A program made the position numbers and the translations under genes. Source: JBBIND01 sp037444075 (lineage in GTDB: Bacteria > Acidobacteriota > Terriglobia > Bryobacterales > Bryobacteraceae). From it: a DNA stretch of 64,000 nt. The notes beneath the pieces are model-generated. The model had not been told where the DNA came from, ran no database searches, and saw only the letters and a list, made by a program, of their open reading frames with translations. The number at the start of each line of letters is the position of its first letter. Position 1 is the first letter of the stretch. The stretch covers positions 8,334 through 72,333 of the forward strand of contig JBBIND010000012.1 of NCBI GenBank assembly GCA_037444075.1. The letters are read 5' to 3'. Positions 8,540 to 17,056 of this stretch are shown piece by piece.

Positions 8540-10138
8540 GTGGCGAGCATCTATCAGTCCATCGAGATCCTGAGCAAAGAAAAGGGCATTGAACCGCAGA
8601 TTGTCCTGGAGGCAGTGAAGGATGCCATGCTGGTGGCGGCTCGCAAGCATTACCACACCGAGGAACCGCTGGTGGCCGAATTCGACCCCCAACGGGGGGC
8701 GATTCTCATCTACTCCGTGAAGCGTATCGTCGAGCAGGTCGAGAACCCGGCAGAGGAGATCTCTCTTTCCGCGGCGCTCGCGGTCGATCCCGCGGCAAGT
8801 GTGGGCGGCGAGATCCGCACCCCGATGGGCACGGACGTGCTCGGCAGGATTTCGGCTCAGACCGCCAAACAGGTGATTCTCCAGAAGGTCCGGGAGGCCG
8901 AACGGGAGACGATTTACGCCGAGTTTTCAGGCCGGGTCGGTGAGTTAGTCAACTGCACGGTAAAGAGGCTGGAAGGCCCCGACATTGTCGTGGACATGGG
9001 CAAGACGGAGGCCAGGCTTCCCAAGAAGGAACAGTCCCGCGTGGAGACCTACAGCGTCGGAGAACGCGCGCGCTGCGTGCTGCGCAGCGTGGAGAAGGCG
9101 GGCAAGAACGCCGGCGTCATCGTCTCACGCGCCGCTCCGGAACTTGTGGTCCGGCTCTTTGAGCAGGAAGTGCCGGAAATCTACGACGGCACGGTGGTGG
9201 TCAAAGGTTGTGCCCGGGAGGCGGGGGAGCGCACCAAGATCGCCGTGCAGAGCCGCGACCGCGACGTCGACAGCGTGGGCGCCTGCGTCGGAATGAAGGG
9301 CATGCGCGTGCAGTCCATCATCCGCGAATTGCGCGGCGAGAAGATCGACATCATCGAGTACTCCGATGATCCCGTGGTCTTCGCCACGCACGCCCTGAGT
9401 CCTGCCAAAATCACGCGCGTGGCCATCGTCGATCCCAATGAAAAGCACATGGAAGTGATTGTCGATGACTCGCAGCTCTCGCTGGCCATTGGCAAGCGCG
9501 GGCAGAACGTCCGGCTGGCCGCCAGACTGTTGGGTTGGCGCATCGATATCAAGAGCGAGGAAGAGAAGCGGCGCGAAGTCGAGGATGCGATGGCCGAATT
9601 GGTGGTGCCGGGCGCGCCGGTTTCCGTGCTGCAGGACCACGGACTTGGGGAGAAGCTCATCGAAAAATTGCTGGAGGCGGGCATCGGCACGGTGGAGAAG
9701 CTGGGTTCCATGACTCCGGAGCAGTTGCAGGAGATACCCGGCATCGGTCCGAAGATGGTGGAGCGCATTCAGTTGGCGGTAGTAGGCTACTATTCGCAGT
9801 TTGAGGTTGAGCCGGAAGCGCTTCAAGCCGAAGGCGAATTTGCGGCAGAAGCCGGAGTCGAAGAGATCCAACCCGTCGACGAAGGCTATGCCGAAGACGC
9901 CGGCGAACCGTCTCCTGAGAGCGACTCGGACACATCCGCCGAGAGTGAGCAGCCGGCAGCCGAATTGGGCCCCGAGGAGGAAGCCGCAGAGACCGCAATC
10001 CCGGCTGATGCGGAACCCGCCGAGGGTGAGGAAGATGCTGTGGGATCAACGGCGCAGGCCGAAGAGCCCGCGGAAGAAGACATTGTTGAAGAGAATCCCG
10101 AGGCTTCTGAATCTGATACGATGGGAAGTCCAGGGTAG
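8540..10138 (+). CDS. nusA: Transcription termination/antitermination factor NusA
   Basis: A 532-aa protein with the NusA domain order: an N-terminal RNA-polymerase-binding region (SIYQSIEILSKEKGIEP), an S1 domain (GRVGELVNCTVKRLEGPDIV near residue 130), two KH domains (CVGMKGMRVQSIIRELRGEK and AIGKRGQNVRLAARLLGW), then a helix-hairpin-helix segment (LQEIPGIGPKMVERIQ). About 110 strongly acidic residues form a C-terminal tail of low complexity. The start is GTG. It pauses or antiterminates transcription and could act on its own leader. Confidence 0.95.
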   Translation: MASIYQSIEILSKEKGIEPQIVLEAVKDAMLVAARKHYHTEEPLVAEFDPQRGAILIYSVKRIVEQVENPAEEISLSAALAVDPAASVGGEIRTPMGTDVLGRISAQTAKQVILQKVREAERETIYAEFSGRVGELVNCTVKRLEGPDIVVDMGKTEARLPKKEQSRVETYSVGERARCVLRSVEKAGKNAGVIVSRAAPELVVRLFEQEVPEIYDGTVVVKGCAREAGERTKIAVQSRDRDVDSVGACVGMKGMRVQSIIRELRGEKIDIIEYSDDPVVFATHALSPAKITRVAIVDPNEKHMEVIVDDSQLSLAIGKRGQNVRLAARLLGWRIDIKSEEEKRREVEDAMAELVVPGAPVSVLQDHGLGEKLIEKLLEAGIGTVEKLGSMTPEQLQEIPGIGPKMVERIQLAVVGYYSQFEVEPEALQAEGEFAAEAGVEEIQPVDEGYAEDAGEPSPESDSDTSAESEQPAAELGPEEEAAETAIPADAEPAEGEEDAVGSTAQAEEPAEEDIVEENPEASESDTMGSPG

Positions 10139-10342
10139 GCGTTTCCCAGGGTAGGTCTGTGTCCTGAGCTGAATACCGCCGGGCAGGCTGCGTTCAGCGG
10201 TTGCAGTCAATTGCCCGCGTGCAAGATGGCAGCAGGGTTACAGACTGGAGAAAGAGTGAGGACGTGTAAAGCGCCGTATCCGGGAAATGGACTAAGCCCG
10301 AACCGGTCAAATCGGTCCGGAACGGCCGCGAATGCATAATAT

Positions 10343-13201
10343 ATGAGCAAGATCCGCATCAATGAACTGGCAAGGGAACTCGAGGTCCCCTCCCACGTGA
10401 TCCTCGAGTTGCTGCCGGATCTTGGCGTCACGGATAAGAAGACTCACTCGAGTTCCGTTGAGGACGATATCGCGGACCGGGTACGCAAGCGTCTGAGCGG
10501 GGCAGAAGAGCGTGAAGAGCTTGTTCCTGAGGAGCCCGCGGTGCCTGAGGAGCAACCCGAAGTCTCCGCCGAAGCGCAGAAGGCGCGGCCGGCGGCGAAG
10601 AAGCCGTCCGTCAGGGAAGCAACCGCAGAAGTACCTTCCCCGGCTCAAGCAGTACAAACCGCGGAGCAACCAGTCTTGCCCGCCGTCCCAAACTGGACCG
10701 CCCGGACTGCCTCGCAGCCCATTCGGCCACCTCTGGCTGGCCAGCAAGGCGCGCCGACGCCTCCCTTGCAGCCGCCCCTGCGGCCGGCACAGACCTCGGC
10801 GCCGCCTCCCACTCCTCCTGCCCAGCCAGCGGCCATTCCGGCCAAGCCGGTTCCGCCCCCTAGACCGGGCCAGATCCTGACCGGTCCGCGGCAACCGCTG
10901 CCCCCTGGTTTTGCAGCTGAACCGCCGAAGGTGGTTCCCCCTGGCCGGCCCATTCCGGCGCCCCCTCAAGCGCGAACACCTCTGCCCAAGCAAGCGGCAG
11001 CGAAGGCCGAACAGAAGACGCCTGCGGAAGCCGCTCCGTTAGCCGGCCGGCCCGCGGCAAGGCCTGTAGTGCCTCCAAGGCCCGACATGGTGGCCAAACT
11101 GAAGCCACAGGGTAAGGCGGCTCCCGGACAGCCGATGCCGGCTCGGCCCGGCATGCCGGCCAGGACGCCGACGCCCGTTCCAGGCCAACCAATCTATCGT
11201 GGACCCATCCGCCCCGGGCAGCCATTGGTGCGAGGTCCGGGCGCCCCGGGCCCAAGGGGTCCTGGCCGAGGCCGCGGCCCGCATCCTACCGCCGTCCCAC
11301 TCCCCGAGCCTCCGAAGACAGACGCTCAGCGCAGAACGCACGGCAAACCGGCCAAGCTCGCTCGTGATCGCGAGCGCGACCGTGAAGGCAAGCTGCTACC
11401 GTTCGCCGGCCGCCGGCCGGAGCCCGCTCCGCTGCCTGTCGTGGATAAGGAAATCACGATTTCCGCGGGCGTCACGGTCAAGGAACTGGCGGAAAAGCTG
11501 GGTTTGAAGGGTAACCAGGTCTTGCAGGTACTGGTCAACCGAGGCGTATTCGTGACCATCAACCAGGCTCTCGACGCAAAACTGGCGGAGGATGTGGCCC
11601 GCCGGCTGGGCGCCGGAGTAACCAAGATGAGTTACGAAGAGGAACAAGAGCGCGAGATCGAGCAAGCTGAAGAGACCGGCGTTCAGGTGGAGCGAGCCCC
11701 CGTGGTGACCATCATGGGGCACGTCGACCACGGCAAGACGTCCTTGCTGGACGCCATCCGGCTGACCAATGTAGCCGAGCGGGAGGCCGGCGGCATCACG
11801 CAGCACATCGGCGCTTATCAGGTGGAGCAGGACGGGCGCAAGATCGTCTTCATCGACACGCCAGGCCATGAGGCGTTCACCCGGATGCGCGCGCGCGGAG
11901 CCAAGGTCACGGACATTGTCATTCTCGTGGTGGCGGCCGATGACGGCGTCATGCCACAAACGCTCGAAGCCATGGACCACGCCAAGGCTGCGCAAGTACC
12001 CATCATTGTGGCGATCAACAAGATCGACAAGCCGGATGCTCAGCCAGAGCGGATTAAGCAGCAGTTGGCTGATCGCGGTTTGCTGCCGGAGGATTGGGGC
12101 GGCGATACCATCACGGTGCCAGTCTCCGCCAAGGCCAAGACCAACCTGGACTTGCTGCTGGAAATGGTTCTGACCGTGGCCGAAATGCAGGAACTGAAGG
12201 CCGCGCCTTCCCGTCCTGCGGTGGGCACGATTCTGGAAGCGAAGCTCGACAAGGGCCGCGGACCGGTCGCTACATTGCTGGTGCGTAACGGCACCCTCCG
12301 CGTGGGGGACTACTTCATCTGCGGGTCGGTATTTGGCAAGGTCCGGGCGCTGTTCAGCGACCGCGGCGTGAACGTGGATGTGGCCGAACCTTCCACGCCC
12401 GTAGAAGTGGTTGGCCTGGACTCGCTGCCTGATGTGGGCGATTCCTTCCAGGTGACCACGGACACGGCCAAGGCCAAGCAGATAGTTCTTTACCGCGAAT
12501 CCAAGGCCCGCGAACAGGCCATGATGAAGAGCAGCCGCGTGACGCTGGACAGGCTCCATGAGCAGTTGTCGGAAGGCGGGACAAAGGAACTCAATATCAT
12601 CCTGAAGACGGACGTGGGCGGCACGGCGGAAGTTCTGACAGACACTTTGCAGAAGCTTTCCACCGAGAAGGTCTCCATCCGCGTGCTGCACAGCGGGGTG
12701 GGCGCCATCACGGAGACCGACGTGCTGCTGGCCTCCGCTTCCAACGCAGTTATTGTGGGCTTCAACGTCCGGCCGGACCGCAACGCCGCCAACCTGGCGG
12801 AGCAGGACAAAGTGGACGTACGGTTGCACACGATCATCTACGAGCTCACCGACGAGATCAAGCGCGCGATGGTGGGCATGCTCGAGCCGGTGTTCAAGGA
12901 AGTTTACCGGGGCCGCGCGGAAGTCCGCGAAGTCTTCCGCATCAGCAAGGTTGGCACAGTGGCCGGCTGCTATGTCCAGGACGGTTATATCACGCGGGAC
13001 TCGCAGGTAAGGCTGCTGCGTGACAATGTGGTCGTGCACCAGGGGCGGATTGATTCGCTCAAGCGCTTCAAGAATGATGCCAGCGAAGTGAAAAGCGGCT
13101 TTGAATGCGGCGTGGGGCTTGCTAACTATAACGATATCAAGCCAGGCGACGTGATCGAGGCGTTCGTCACCGAGCGGGTGGCGGCCGAATCACTCGTCTG
13201 A
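10343..13201 (+). CDS. infB: Translation initiation factor IF-2
   Basis: A 952-aa protein. The N-terminal IF2_N motif (KIRINELAREL) is followed by about 320 residues rich in Pro, Ala and Arg, a second IF2_N motif (VTVKELAEKLGLKGNQVLQVL), then the G domain with GHVDHGKTSLLDAI, DTPGHEAFTRM and NKIDKPDA, and the C-terminal barrel domains. IF-2 brings initiator tRNA to the ribosome. The 204-base gap after nusA holds no readable ylxR or L7Ae-like gene, which often sit here. The long proline-rich linker is a lineage feature. Confidence 0.96.
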   Translation: MSKIRINELARELEVPSHVILELLPDLGVTDKKTHSSSVEDDIADRVRKRLSGAEEREELVPEEPAVPEEQPEVSAEAQKARPAAKKPSVREATAEVPSPAQAVQTAEQPVLPAVPNWTARTASQPIRPPLAGQQGAPTPPLQPPLRPAQTSAPPPTPPAQPAAIPAKPVPPPRPGQILTGPRQPLPPGFAAEPPKVVPPGRPIPAPPQARTPLPKQAAAKAEQKTPAEAAPLAGRPAARPVVPPRPDMVAKLKPQGKAAPGQPMPARPGMPARTPTPVPGQPIYRGPIRPGQPLVRGPGAPGPRGPGRGRGPHPTAVPLPEPPKTDAQRRTHGKPAKLARDRERDREGKLLPFAGRRPEPAPLPVVDKEITISAGVTVKELAEKLGLKGNQVLQVLVNRGVFVTINQALDAKLAEDVARRLGAGVTKMSYEEEQEREIEQAEETGVQVERAPVVTIMGHVDHGKTSLLDAIRLTNVAEREAGGITQHIGAYQVEQDGRKIVFIDTPGHEAFTRMRARGAKVTDIVILVVAADDGVMPQTLEAMDHAKAAQVPIIVAINKIDKPDAQPERIKQQLADRGLLPEDWGGDTITVPVSAKAKTNLDLLLEMVLTVAEMQELKAAPSRPAVGTILEAKLDKGRGPVATLLVRNGTLRVGDYFICGSVFGKVRALFSDRGVNVDVAEPSTPVEVVGLDSLPDVGDSFQVTTDTAKAKQIVLYRESKAREQAMMKSSRVTLDRLHEQLSEGGTKELNIILKTDVGGTAEVLTDTLQKLSTEKVSIRVLHSGVGAITETDVLLASASNAVIVGFNVRPDRNAANLAEQDKVDVRLHTIIYELTDEIKRAMVGMLEPVFKEVYRGRAEVREVFRISKVGTVAGCYVQDGYITRDSQVRLLRDNVVVHQGRIDSLKRFKNDASEVKSGFECGVGLANYNDIKPGDVIEAFVTERVAAESLV

Positions 13202-13228
13202 GGGTGATCACTGCGGCCGGAGAAAGCC

Positions 13229-13516
13229 ATGGCGGCGATTGGCGTTCTGACGCTGGAAATGCGTCTGGATCATTCGCATTCCCTGAAGGATAAGCGGCAG
13301 GTCGTCAAGTCCTTGAAGGACCGGTTGCGCCACAAACACAATGTTGCCGTAGCCGAAATCGACTGCCAGGAGCTTTGGCAGCGCGCGGTGGTCGCTGCGG
13401 TGACCGTTTCCGGTGAGCGCAGCCGTGCCGAGCAAGTCCTTCAAAGCGTGGAGCAGGATGCGTCCGCAATGTTAGGTCCTCTGCTCGTGGGCGTCACCCT
13501 CGAATGGCTCGACTGA
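13229..13516 (+). CDS. DUF503 (YlxP-like) protein
   Basis: A 95-aa protein starting MAAIGVLTLEMRLDHSHSLK, with KDKRQVVKSLKDRLRHKHNVAVAEI typical of DUF503. These small proteins are found between infB and rbfA in many bacteria and are thought to be linked to translation, with no firm biochemical role. It is in its usual place, so the family call is supported by both sequence and context. Confidence 0.88.
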   Translation: MAAIGVLTLEMRLDHSHSLKDKRQVVKSLKDRLRHKHNVAVAEIDCQELWQRAVVAAVTVSGERSRAEQVLQSVEQDASAMLGPLLVGVTLEWLD

Positions 13517-13521
13517 GAATG

Positions 13522-13544
13522 GCGGCCTGATTTGATCAGGCCGC
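13522..13544 (+). promoter_or_regulatory. Perfect 9-base hairpin before rbfA
   Basis: GCGGCCTGA (13522-13530) and TCAGGCCGC (13536-13544) are exact inverted repeats around a TTTGA loop. The right arm ends directly before the GGGAGGAG ribosome site of rbfA and begins six bases after the preceding stop codon. It has no T-run, so it may be an RNA processing or translation-control structure. Confidence 0.55.
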
Positions 13545-13558
13545 GGGAGGAGACCTAT

Positions 13559-13954
13559 ATGGACCCTCACCGCTCCGAGCGGCTCGCTGAGACGCTGCGA
13601 GAGGAACTGGAAGAAATCGTTAATTACGAGCTCGAGGATCCCCGCCTCGGCACGGTGACGGTAACGGAAGTCATCCTGCCTGCGGGTATGCGGACCGCCC
13701 TGGTACGGGTCGCCCTGGAAGGCGATTCCGCCGAGAAGCAACGCTCTCTGGAGGCTTTGACCGGCGCGCAGGGTTTCATCAGGAGGCTGCTGGCCAACCG
13801 CATGGACCTGTACCGCACCCCCGAACTGCACTTTGAGTGCGATCTTTCCCCTGGCCTCGCCTTCAAGACACCGAAGTTACTGAAAAGAATAAGAAAAGGC
13901 CGGCCGCGCGAGGATGCGCCCGAAAATTTTTCTGAGGAAAACCAGCCAGAATGA
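13559..13954 (+). CDS. rbfA: 30S ribosome-binding factor RbfA
   Basis: A 131-aa protein (MDPHRSERLAETLREELEEI) with the KH-like RbfA fold signatures: DPRLGTVTVTEVILPAGM, ALVRVALEGD and a TPELHFECDLS strand. It acts in late 30S assembly and 16S processing. ATG 13559 is preferred over an upstream frame start because GGGAGGAG lies just before it. A Lys/Arg-rich then acidic tail follows the folded domain. The stop overlaps the apbE start (ATGA). Confidence 0.92.
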   Translation: MDPHRSERLAETLREELEEIVNYELEDPRLGTVTVTEVILPAGMRTALVRVALEGDSAEKQRSLEALTGAQGFIRRLLANRMDLYRTPELHFECDLSPGLAFKTPKLLKRIRKGRPREDAPENFSEENQPE

Positions 13955-14916
13955 TGGCGGCTGTGTTACTTTTGTTCTTGGTCCCGCTGGCGGCGTCCGC
14001 GGGGGACCTGCTCCGCATCGAGTCCAGCTTGGACGCGATGGGTACCACTTACACGATAGTGGCCTACGGTCCGGATCAGTACGAACTCCGGGCGGCAGTG
14101 GAGCAGTCATTCGAGGAAGTTCGCCGCCTCGATTCGCTCCTGTCCAATTACAAAGAACGCAGCGAGTGGAGTCAGGTGAACCGGGATGCGGCCGCCGGGC
14201 CAGTGCGGGTAAGTGCAGAGCTGTTCAGACTACTGGAGGCGTGTGTGGCCTACAGTCGTAAGAGCGAGGGTGCATTTGACATCACCGTCGGCCCCTTGGT
14301 CAAGGTGTGGGGCTTTTACAGAGGCTCCGGCCGCTTGCCTCACCGGGCCGAGATTCGCGCCGCGCTTTCCCGGGTAGGCTACCGGAAGTTGCGGCTGAAT
14401 CCGGACGAGCAAACCGTTTATTTCCAATCCCGTGGCGTGGAGATTGATCCCGGGGGGATTGGCAAAGGGTACGCGGTGGATCAAGTCGTGGAGATCCTGC
14501 GCCGCGCGGGACTTACCGCGGCGCTGGTAACGGCTGGCGGCAGCAGCGTTTACGCACTCGGTGCTCCGCCGGGCGAGAAGGGTTGGAAGTTAGCCATCAA
14601 ACATCCGAAAAACCCTTCCAAAACTGTTGAAGAAGTGCTCCTGCGGGATGCTTCGATGTCGACCTCGGGAAGCTACGAGAAGTTCTTCTCGGCGCGTGGC
14701 AAAGTTTATAGCCATATCTTTGACCCGCGGACCGGTTATCCGGCCACGGGGGTGCTCTCGGTTTCCGTGATTGCCCCGCGGACACTGGATAGCGAGGCAT
14801 GGACGAAACCGTATTTTATTCAGGGCCGCGCGTGGTCGGCCCAAAACAAACCGAAAGGATTTCGCGTGTTTTTTTGCGAAGATAAACCGGAACTGGCATG
14901 CGCGTGGCTCCAATGA
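13951..14916 (+). CDS. apbE: FAD:protein FMN transferase (ApbE)
   Basis: A 321-aa protein with a signal-peptide-like start (AAVLLLFLVPLAASAGD). It contains the ApbE motifs AMGTTYTIVAYG, GAFDITVGPLVKVWGF, DPGGIGKGYAVD near residue 170, SMSTSGSYEKFF, and YSHIFDPRTGYP. The enzyme attaches FMN from FAD to Thr/Ser of exported flavoproteins such as NqrC/RnfG. No such substrate is encoded in this window. It overlaps rbfA by four bases and hemE by four bases, so it lies within the operon. Confidence 0.92.
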   Translation: MMAAVLLLFLVPLAASAGDLLRIESSLDAMGTTYTIVAYGPDQYELRAAVEQSFEEVRRLDSLLSNYKERSEWSQVNRDAAAGPVRVSAELFRLLEACVAYSRKSEGAFDITVGPLVKVWGFYRGSGRLPHRAEIRAALSRVGYRKLRLNPDEQTVYFQSRGVEIDPGGIGKGYAVDQVVEILRRAGLTAALVTAGGSSVYALGAPPGEKGWKLAIKHPKNPSKTVEEVLLRDASMSTSGSYEKFFSARGKVYSHIFDPRTGYPATGVLSVSVIAPRTLDSEAWTKPYFIQGRAWSAQNKPKGFRVFFCEDKPELACAWLQ

Positions 14917-15098
14917 CAAGTCGTTTCCTGGATGCCTGCCGCCGCAGGCCCACTGATGTGAGGCCTGTCTGGTTCATGCGGCAGGCTGGACGGTACATGA
15001 AGCAATACCGGGAGATCCGATCGAAACACGGGATCCTGGAAATCTGCAAGCGGCCTGACCTGGCGGCCCAGGTGACGCTGCAGCCGGTGGAGATTCTC
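14913..15098 (+). pseudogene. hemE: hemE 5' part (uroporphyrinogen decarboxylase), interrupted by assembly gap
   Basis: The first 62 residues of HemE are present, including the diagnostic RPVWFMRQAGRYMKQY motif and ending RPDLAAQVTLQPVEIL at the N-run. HemE removes four carboxyl groups from uroporphyrinogen III to give coproporphyrinogen III. ATG 14913 overlaps the apbE stop. The gene is probably intact in the organism: this part plus the segment from 15333 to 16169 gives about 340 aa, a normal HemE length. Confidence 0.9.
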
Positions 15099-15108
15099 NN
15101 NNNNNNNN
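15099..15108. other. Assembly gap (10 N)
   Basis: Ten unknown bases interrupt hemE. The sequence beyond does not continue hemE until 15285, so this is a scaffold join and not a simple unresolved stretch. Confidence 0.99.
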
Positions 15109-15292
15109 TATGCCGCCGCCGCGCGCCCTCCTCCGCATGGCGGCGCTCGGCGGCCTCGGCATGACCGACGACACGCCGCTCGCCTTCTGGTGGGCACACG
15201 AGCGGGCCGCGCGCATCTACGACGGCGCCGACGAGGTGCACATCGAGGCCGTGGCGCGGCGCGTCCTGCGCGGCTACGGCCTGGCGGCCTGA
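15109..15292 (+). pseudogene. Acyl-CoA dehydrogenase C-terminal fragment, foreign to this locus
   Basis: From 15110 the frame encodes a segment ending AARIYDGADEVHIEAVARRV and a stop at 15290-15292. The DGxDEVH pattern followed by A-R-x-x-L near the C-terminus is characteristic of acyl-CoA dehydrogenases (ACAD10/11-like). Codons are richer in GC than the neighbours. The piece is cut at the gap on its 5' side and overlaps hemE coding sequence at 15285-15292, so it looks like a chimeric contig end and not a real gene insertion. Confidence 0.75.
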
Positions 15293-16169
15293 CCTGGCGG
15301 CGGCGGTGACGCTGCAACCCATCGAGGTCCTCGACGTGGATGCCGCCATCATTTTTGCGGACCTTCTGCTGCCCATCGAGCCGATGGGACTCAAGTTGCA
15401 GTTCGTCTCCGGGGAAGGCCCCCACATTGACAATCCTGTCCGGACGTCGAGCGACGTCGATGCTTTGTCCATCTCCGATACGGACGATTTGGGCTACGTC
15501 GGCGAGTCCATTCAGCTCGTCGTGCGCTCCCTGGCGGGTAAGGTTCCGGTGATCGGCTTCGTGGGCGCGCCCTTCACGCTGGCCAGCTACATGATTGAAG
15601 GCGGCCCGTCGCGTACGTTCCTGCGCACCAAGCAGATGATGTACAAGGACGAGACGCTGTGGCGGCGCCTGATGGGCAAATTGGTTGACGTGCTGGGTCC
15701 GTTCGCCGTGATGCAGGTGGCCAGCGGCGCCCGCGCCATTCAGGTGTTCGACAGCTGGGTCGGCGCTTTGGGGCCGGACGACTATGTCCGCTACGTGGCC
15801 CCCTACTCCCGCGCGCTGATTGACCGCATCCGCGCCACCGGCGTCCCGGTTATCCACTTTGGCACGGGCGCGGCGGGCTTCTTCCGGGAACTGCACGCGG
15901 CCGGCGGCGACGTCATCGGCGTCGACTGGCGGATCAACATCGATCAAGCCTGGCTGGATATCAGCTACCGCTCGGCCATCCAGGGCAACCTGGATCCGGC
16001 CGTCTTGATGGCGCCCCTGCCTGAACTGAAGCAGCGCGTGTTCGAGCTGCTGAAGCGGACTGGCAACCGGCCCGGCCACATTTTCAACCTGGGGCACGGG
16101 ATCCTGCCGGAGACGCCGGTCGAAAACGTCAAAGCCGTGGTGGAGATGGTGCGGGAGTTTCGTCCCTGA
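15285..16169 (+). pseudogene. hemE: hemE 3' part (uroporphyrinogen decarboxylase), resumes after the gap
   Basis: HemE homology resumes at 15285 and runs to the stop at 16169: DVDAAIIFADLLLPIEPMGL, GFVGAPFTLASYMIEGG, QVFDSWVGALGP, IHFGTGAAGFF and FNLGHGILPETPVENVK are all typical. Excluding the duplicated 48 bases this gives 278 residues. The first codons before 15285 belong to the acyl-CoA dehydrogenase fragment. A gene caller would start this piece at GTG 15306, which is an artefact. It is followed five bases later by hemH. Confidence 0.9.
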
Positions 16170-16174
16170 GCCGC

Positions 16175-17056
16175 ATGAATCAGGCGGTCCTTCTGCTGGC
16201 CCACGGGGCCCCGGAGCGCCTGGAGGATCTGGGACAGTATCTCGAGAACGTGCGCGGCGGGCGTCCCGCCTCGCCCGGCTTGCTGGAGGAAATCCGCAGC
16301 CGCTACGCTCAAATCGGCGGAGGCTCGCCGCTTCTGGCGCTGACGCGGCGTCAGGCGGCGGCGCTGGAAGCGGTTCTCGGCTTGCCCGTCTACTTCGGCA
16401 TGCGCAACTGGAGTCCCTACATCCGGGAGACGCTTGCCCGCCTGAAGGAAGACGGCGTGGAACGCATCGTAGCCCTCTGCCTGGCTCCCCAGTACTCGAA
16501 GCTCAGCGTCGGCCTGTATTTCCGCCGGGTCCAGGAAGCGATGGACGCCCTGGGCTGGAGCGCCGAAGTTCTATGGACGCCTGATTTCCACGACGATCCG
16601 CTGCTCGCCAAGGCGTTCGCCGAAAAACTGACGCCGCTTTTGCCCGCCGGGCGCGTTCTATTTACTGCACACAGCCTGCCGGAGAAGATATTGGCTGAAG
16701 GCGATCCCTACGACGCCCAAGCCAAAGCCACGGCGCGCGCCGTGGCGGAATGCGCCGGGCTGGAGGCTTCTGATTTCGCCTACCAAAGCCAAGGCATGAC
16801 GGAAGACAAATGGCTAGGGCCAACGGTGGAGTCCTGCCTGGAGCGCTACGCGAGTGAGGGTGTGCAAGACGTGCTGCTGGTCCCCGTCGGTTTCGTCTGC
16901 GACCACGTCGAGATCCTGTACGACGTAGACATCCACTTCCGGGAACACGCGGAGAAACTGGGCATCCGCCTGCGCCGCACCGGGTCCCTCAACGATTCCC
17001 CGGCTTTCATCGCCGCTCTGGCCGCCGTTGTCAGGCGGAGACTCGAGGCCTCCTGA
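16175..17056 (+). CDS. hemH: Ferrochelatase
   Basis: A 293-aa protein beginning MNQAVLLLAHGAPERLEDLG. The conserved active-site histidine is in VLFTAHSLPEKIL near residue 168, and the metal-site glutamate is in VCDHVEILYDVDIHF near residue 247. It inserts a metal (Fe2+ into protoporphyrin, or into coproporphyrin in the coproporphyrin-dependent route). It lies between hemE and the porphyrinogen oxidase gene with one-base to five-base spacing, so the three are co-transcribed. Confidence 0.93.
   Translation: MNQAVLLLAHGAPERLEDLGQYLENVRGGRPASPGLLEEIRSRYAQIGGGSPLLALTRRQAAALEAVLGLPVYFGMRNWSPYIRETLARLKEDGVERIVALCLAPQYSKLSVGLYFRRVQEAMDALGWSAEVLWTPDFHDDPLLAKAFAEKLTPLLPAGRVLFTAHSLPEKILAEGDPYDAQAKATARAVAECAGLEASDFAYQSQGMTEDKWLGPTVESCLERYASEGVQDVLLVPVGFVCDHVEILYDVDIHFREHAEKLGIRLRRTGSLNDSPAFIAALAAVVRRRLEAS

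Larger units (their letters stand above)
15051..15332 (+). repeat. Two copies of a 48-base hemE segment flanking the gap
   Basis: Bases 15051-15098 and 15285-15332 both encode RPDLAA(Q/A)VTLQP(V/I)E(I/V)L. They differ at nine of 48 positions and three residues. The same hemE stretch is therefore present twice, once on each side of the gap, from two similar but non-identical sources. Confidence 0.9.

Noticed and set aside
11396..13039. Long minus-strand frame opposite infB
   Set aside because: The His/Asp/Leu-rich product has no domain and lies wholly inside the IF-2 G domain and barrels.
15306..16169. A separate short hemE starting at GTG 15306
   Set aside because: Homology begins upstream at 15285 and the missing N-terminus is present before the gap; the GTG is an internal valine codon.
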